From: PNKC01 sp039917655
GTDB lineage: Bacteria > Chloroflexota > Dehalococcoidia > Tepidiformales > Tepidiformaceae
NCBI GenBank assembly: GCA_039917655.1
Contig: JBDSJC010000053.1
Coordinates: forward strand, 1 to 7,890
Direction of reading: 5' to 3'
Length of the DNA stretch: 7,890 bases
Made by a program: the position numbers and the translations under genes. This document shows positions 5,764 through 7,890 of the stretch, piece by piece (the first letter of the stretch is position 1; every line of letters begins with the position of its first letter). Below the pieces are notes generated by a model. The model saw only the letters and a program-made list of their open reading frames with translations. It ran no database searches and had not been told where the DNA came from.

Positions 5764-7890
5764 TTAGCCGAATGAGGGCATGCCGACGGGCTGATCGGTG
5801 GTGACTCCCTCGGCGTAGAGGGCGTCGATTTCGCTGTCGTCGAGTCTGAGCAGATGGCTGAAGACGTAGCGATTGCCTTCCCCGAACTGCGGTGCAGCGT
5901 TCCGGAGCGCAGGTGGCGTACGGCTCAGATCCCACGGATAGCCCGGGTAGGGGAAGACGCCGGTGTCCGGGTGCTCGATGTGGATGAAAGCCTGGCGGTG
6001 GAACAGGTGGGGATCGCTGTGCAGCTGCCAGTTGTGGAGGATTGGCGCCGCCGGGATGCCTGCTGACTGAAGCAGGCGGACGCATTCCATCTGGGCGAAG
6101 GTCCGCGTCCAGGCGCTCAGTTGGGCATCGATCATCGACCGCTGGCGCACGCGGTCCTCGCGGCCAGCGGTGGCCGGTTCGAGTTCCGCGAGGCGAGCGA
6201 GGGCGGCGTACTGTTCGTCCGTGCGCACGGCGATCGCGATCCAATCGTCGTTGATCCCCGTAGGGTAGGCGCCGGTTGGGGCATCCCATGGCTCGCCGTT
6301 GCCAGCCGAAGCGAGCAGCGAGCCCGTGGATTGCAGATGGCTGAAGCCGAGGAGCATGAAGGGCAGGGTCGCTTCGACGAGCGAGACATCGATGTGGCAG
6401 CCTTGGCCTGTGCGGTCTCGCCGGGCGAGGGCCGCAAGCACGGCAACGACCGCCTGCGCGCCGCCGATCGGGTCGGCGACGAAGCTACCGGTGCGATAGG
6501 GGACGCCGCCGTCGTAGCCGGTTATGGCGGCGAGGCCGCTCGCCGCTTCCACGTTCGAGCCGAAGGCGACCCAATCGCGCCGTGCGCCAGTCGCCCCGAA
6601 GCCGCTGATGGAAGCCATGATCAGCTTTGAGTTGACGGTCTTGAGGGTGTCGTAGCCCACGTCGAGGTTCGGCATGACGCGTGCGCTGTTGTTTTCGATG
6701 ACGACATCCGACTGTTCCGCCAGCCGCAGAAAAAGTTCGCGGCCACGCTCCGTGGCGAGGTTGAGCGAGAGACCGCGTTTGTTCCGGTTCATCTCGTTGA
6801 AGTAGCCGGAGCGGTTCCAGTGGTACTTACCGGGGATCTTCGCGGGGTCATGGCTGGCGCGAGTTGCGGGCTTTGTCGCGAGTTCGATCTTGATGACCTC
6901 GGCGCCGAGGTCGGCCATGTGCCGGCCAGCGATCGGCCCCGCCCAGTTGTTCGTCAGCTCGAGCACGCGAAGGCCACTCAACGCCGCGCCGGGGTTCTTT
7001 TTCGCGCGAGCGGTCGCCGTCCTCAGCGGTGCGAGGCGGCGCGGATTTGGTGGTGTCTGGAGCAGGCCCACTAGGCGAGACGGCTGGATAAAAGCCCAGT
7101 TCTCACCCCACTTGGTAGGGCGTCCCGGCAGCGCGTGGCCGCCCACTTCGCGGAAGAAACCGCGTTCGGCGAGGACCTCGTCGGCCAGTAGTCGTTCCGC
7201 GTTCTCCACGGGCGTAACCGGGATCCGCAGTTCCTGTGCCGCGAACACGATCTCCTCAACCGTCTTGTCCTTACACCACTCGGCGGCGAGCGCCCAGAGT
7301 TCGTGCCCGTTGGCCAGCCACGCCGGGATGGTGTGCCAGCGCGGGTCGTCCATGAGGTCGAGGCGGTCGATGAGTACGAGGAGGTTGGGGTAGAAGGCCA
7401 TTTGGTAGAAGAAGACCCAGCCATCCGCGGCGGGGAAGACGTCGGAGCCGGCGCGAGTGATGACGCGGCCCTCGTGGGCCCAGGCCACGGTGGTGCTCCA
7501 GTGGGCGCCGAGCATCGATTCCACGCCGGTGGATTCGACTTCTTGCCCCTGTCCGGTGCGTTTCGCGTGGCGGGCGGCGGCAAGGGCAGCGAGAGCGAGC
7601 TGCATGCCGGCATGGAACTGGGCCTGGTAGCCGGGCACGCGGAGCGGCTCGCGGGTGGGGTCGCCAGCGAGGGACCAGTAGCCGCCCATCGCGTAGTCCG
7701 TCAACTCATCGCCGGTCCAGCCGGCATAGGGGCCGTGGCGGCCGAAGTGGTCTGCGTTGGCGACCACGATGGCGGGGTTCCAGGGCTCGAGCGACGTGAG
7801 AAGGTCGCCTTGCGCCAATTCAGGCGCGGAGAAGTCCGTGACTACCAGGTCAAAGGAAGCCGCGAGTGATGCCAGCTGTTGGAGCATGGC
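5764..7890 (-). CDS. Tandem-domain family III (CaiB/BaiF) CoA-transferase (5' partial)
   Basis: First gene of the operon; its frame runs off the right edge, so the N-terminus is missing. Counting from the in-window ATG at 7887 (707 residues), the protein holds the C-terminal part of one CaiB/BaiF domain (about 1-290), a short linker, and a complete second domain (about 303-707). The second domain begins LSGLRVLELTNNWAGPIAG and MADLGAEVIKIE (324-335), has NRNKRGLSLNL (367-377) and SDVVIENN, and carries FVADPIGG with D472 where family III enzymes such as formyl-CoA transferase have the Asp that forms the acyl-anhydride intermediate. In the first domain the equivalent stretch is YQAQFHAG with Q90 in place of that Asp, so only the second half is expected to be catalytic. 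These enzymes move CoA from a donor thioester to a carboxylic acid. The tandem layout recalls the DMSP enzyme DddD, but nothing here shows that substrate. With the missing part, the full length would be near 800 residues or more. Confidence 0.93.
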   Translation of the reverse strand, partial: AMLQQLASLAASFDLVVTDFSAPELAQGDLLTSLEPWNPAIVVANADHFGRHGPYAGWTGDELTDYAMGGYWSLAGDPTREPLRVPGYQAQFHAGMQLALAALAAARHAKRTGQGQEVESTGVESMLGAHWSTTVAWAHEGRVITRAGSDVFPAADGWVFFYQMAFYPNLLVLIDRLDLMDDPRWHTIPAWLANGHELWALAAEWCKDKTVEEIVFAAQELRIPVTPVENAERLLADEVLAERGFFREVGGHALPGRPTKWGENWAFIQPSRLVGLLQTPPNPRRLAPLRTATARAKKNPGAALSGLRVLELTNNWAGPIAGRHMADLGAEVIKIELATKPATRASHDPAKIPGKYHWNRSGYFNEMNRNKRGLSLNLATERGRELFLRLAEQSDVVIENNSARVMPNLDVGYDTLKTVNSKLIMASISGFGATGARRDWVAFGSNVEAASGLAAITGYDGGVPYRTGSFVADPIGGAQAVVAVLAALARRDRTGQGCHIDVSLVEATLPFMLLGFSHLQSTGSLLASAGNGEPWDAPTGAYPTGINDDWIAIAVRTDEQYAALARLAELEPATAGREDRVRQRSMIDAQLSAWTRTFAQMECVRLLQSAGIPAAPILHNWQLHSDPHLFHRQAFIHIEHPDTGVFPYPGYPWDLSRTPPALRNAAPQFGEGNRYVFSHLLRLDDSEIDALYAEGVTTDQPVGMPSFG

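Noticed and set aside
7303..7869. 188-residue + strand open frame rich in Gly, Ala, Val and His
   Set aside because: It is the antisense shadow of the CoA-transferase gene and has no motif.

Overview
The window is about 62% G+C by eye, from a bacterium I cannot place securely. The fatty-acid-type CoA enzymes and the style of the accessory genes would fit a Chloroflexota or actinobacterial genome, but no marker gene is present, so that is only a guess. No rRNA, tRNA, CRISPR array or insertion sequence was seen.

Layout from left to right. Positions 1-1752 (+) hold most of a two-domain nuclease, a RecB-like PD-(D/E)XK domain followed by a DEDD-type RNase H-fold domain; its reading frame is open at the left edge. 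Positions 1753 to about 3200 are gene-poor and look like a graveyard: nothing convincing up to 2516, then a short PRC-barrel-like reading frame on the + strand (2517-2762), then on the - strand the broken 5' end of a type III (Mod-like) adenine DNA methyltransferase (about 3195 down to 2765), with several frame changes and loss of everything from the catalytic motif on. Positions 3204-3698 (-) hold a PIN-domain (VapC-like) gene with a well-kept C-terminal half and an eroded N-terminal half.

From 3692 to the right edge lies a compact - strand operon, read from right to left: a tandem-domain family III (CaiB/BaiF) CoA-transferase, cut by the right edge, then two related crotonase-fold enzymes (enoyl-CoA hydratase/isomerase family). 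The likely logic is that the transferase activates a carboxylic acid as its CoA thioester and the two crotonases act on the thioester. The substrate is not evident. Both crotonases share an unusual active-site stretch that lacks the second canonical glutamate, and the first transferase domain has Gln where the catalytic Asp is expected.

The two halves therefore look unrelated: a catabolic operon on the right, and on the left a nuclease plus remains of a restriction-modification/toxin region. No intact novel system is visible. The most informative point is the methyltransferase fossil between the PIN gene and the nuclease, which suggests a decayed defence island.
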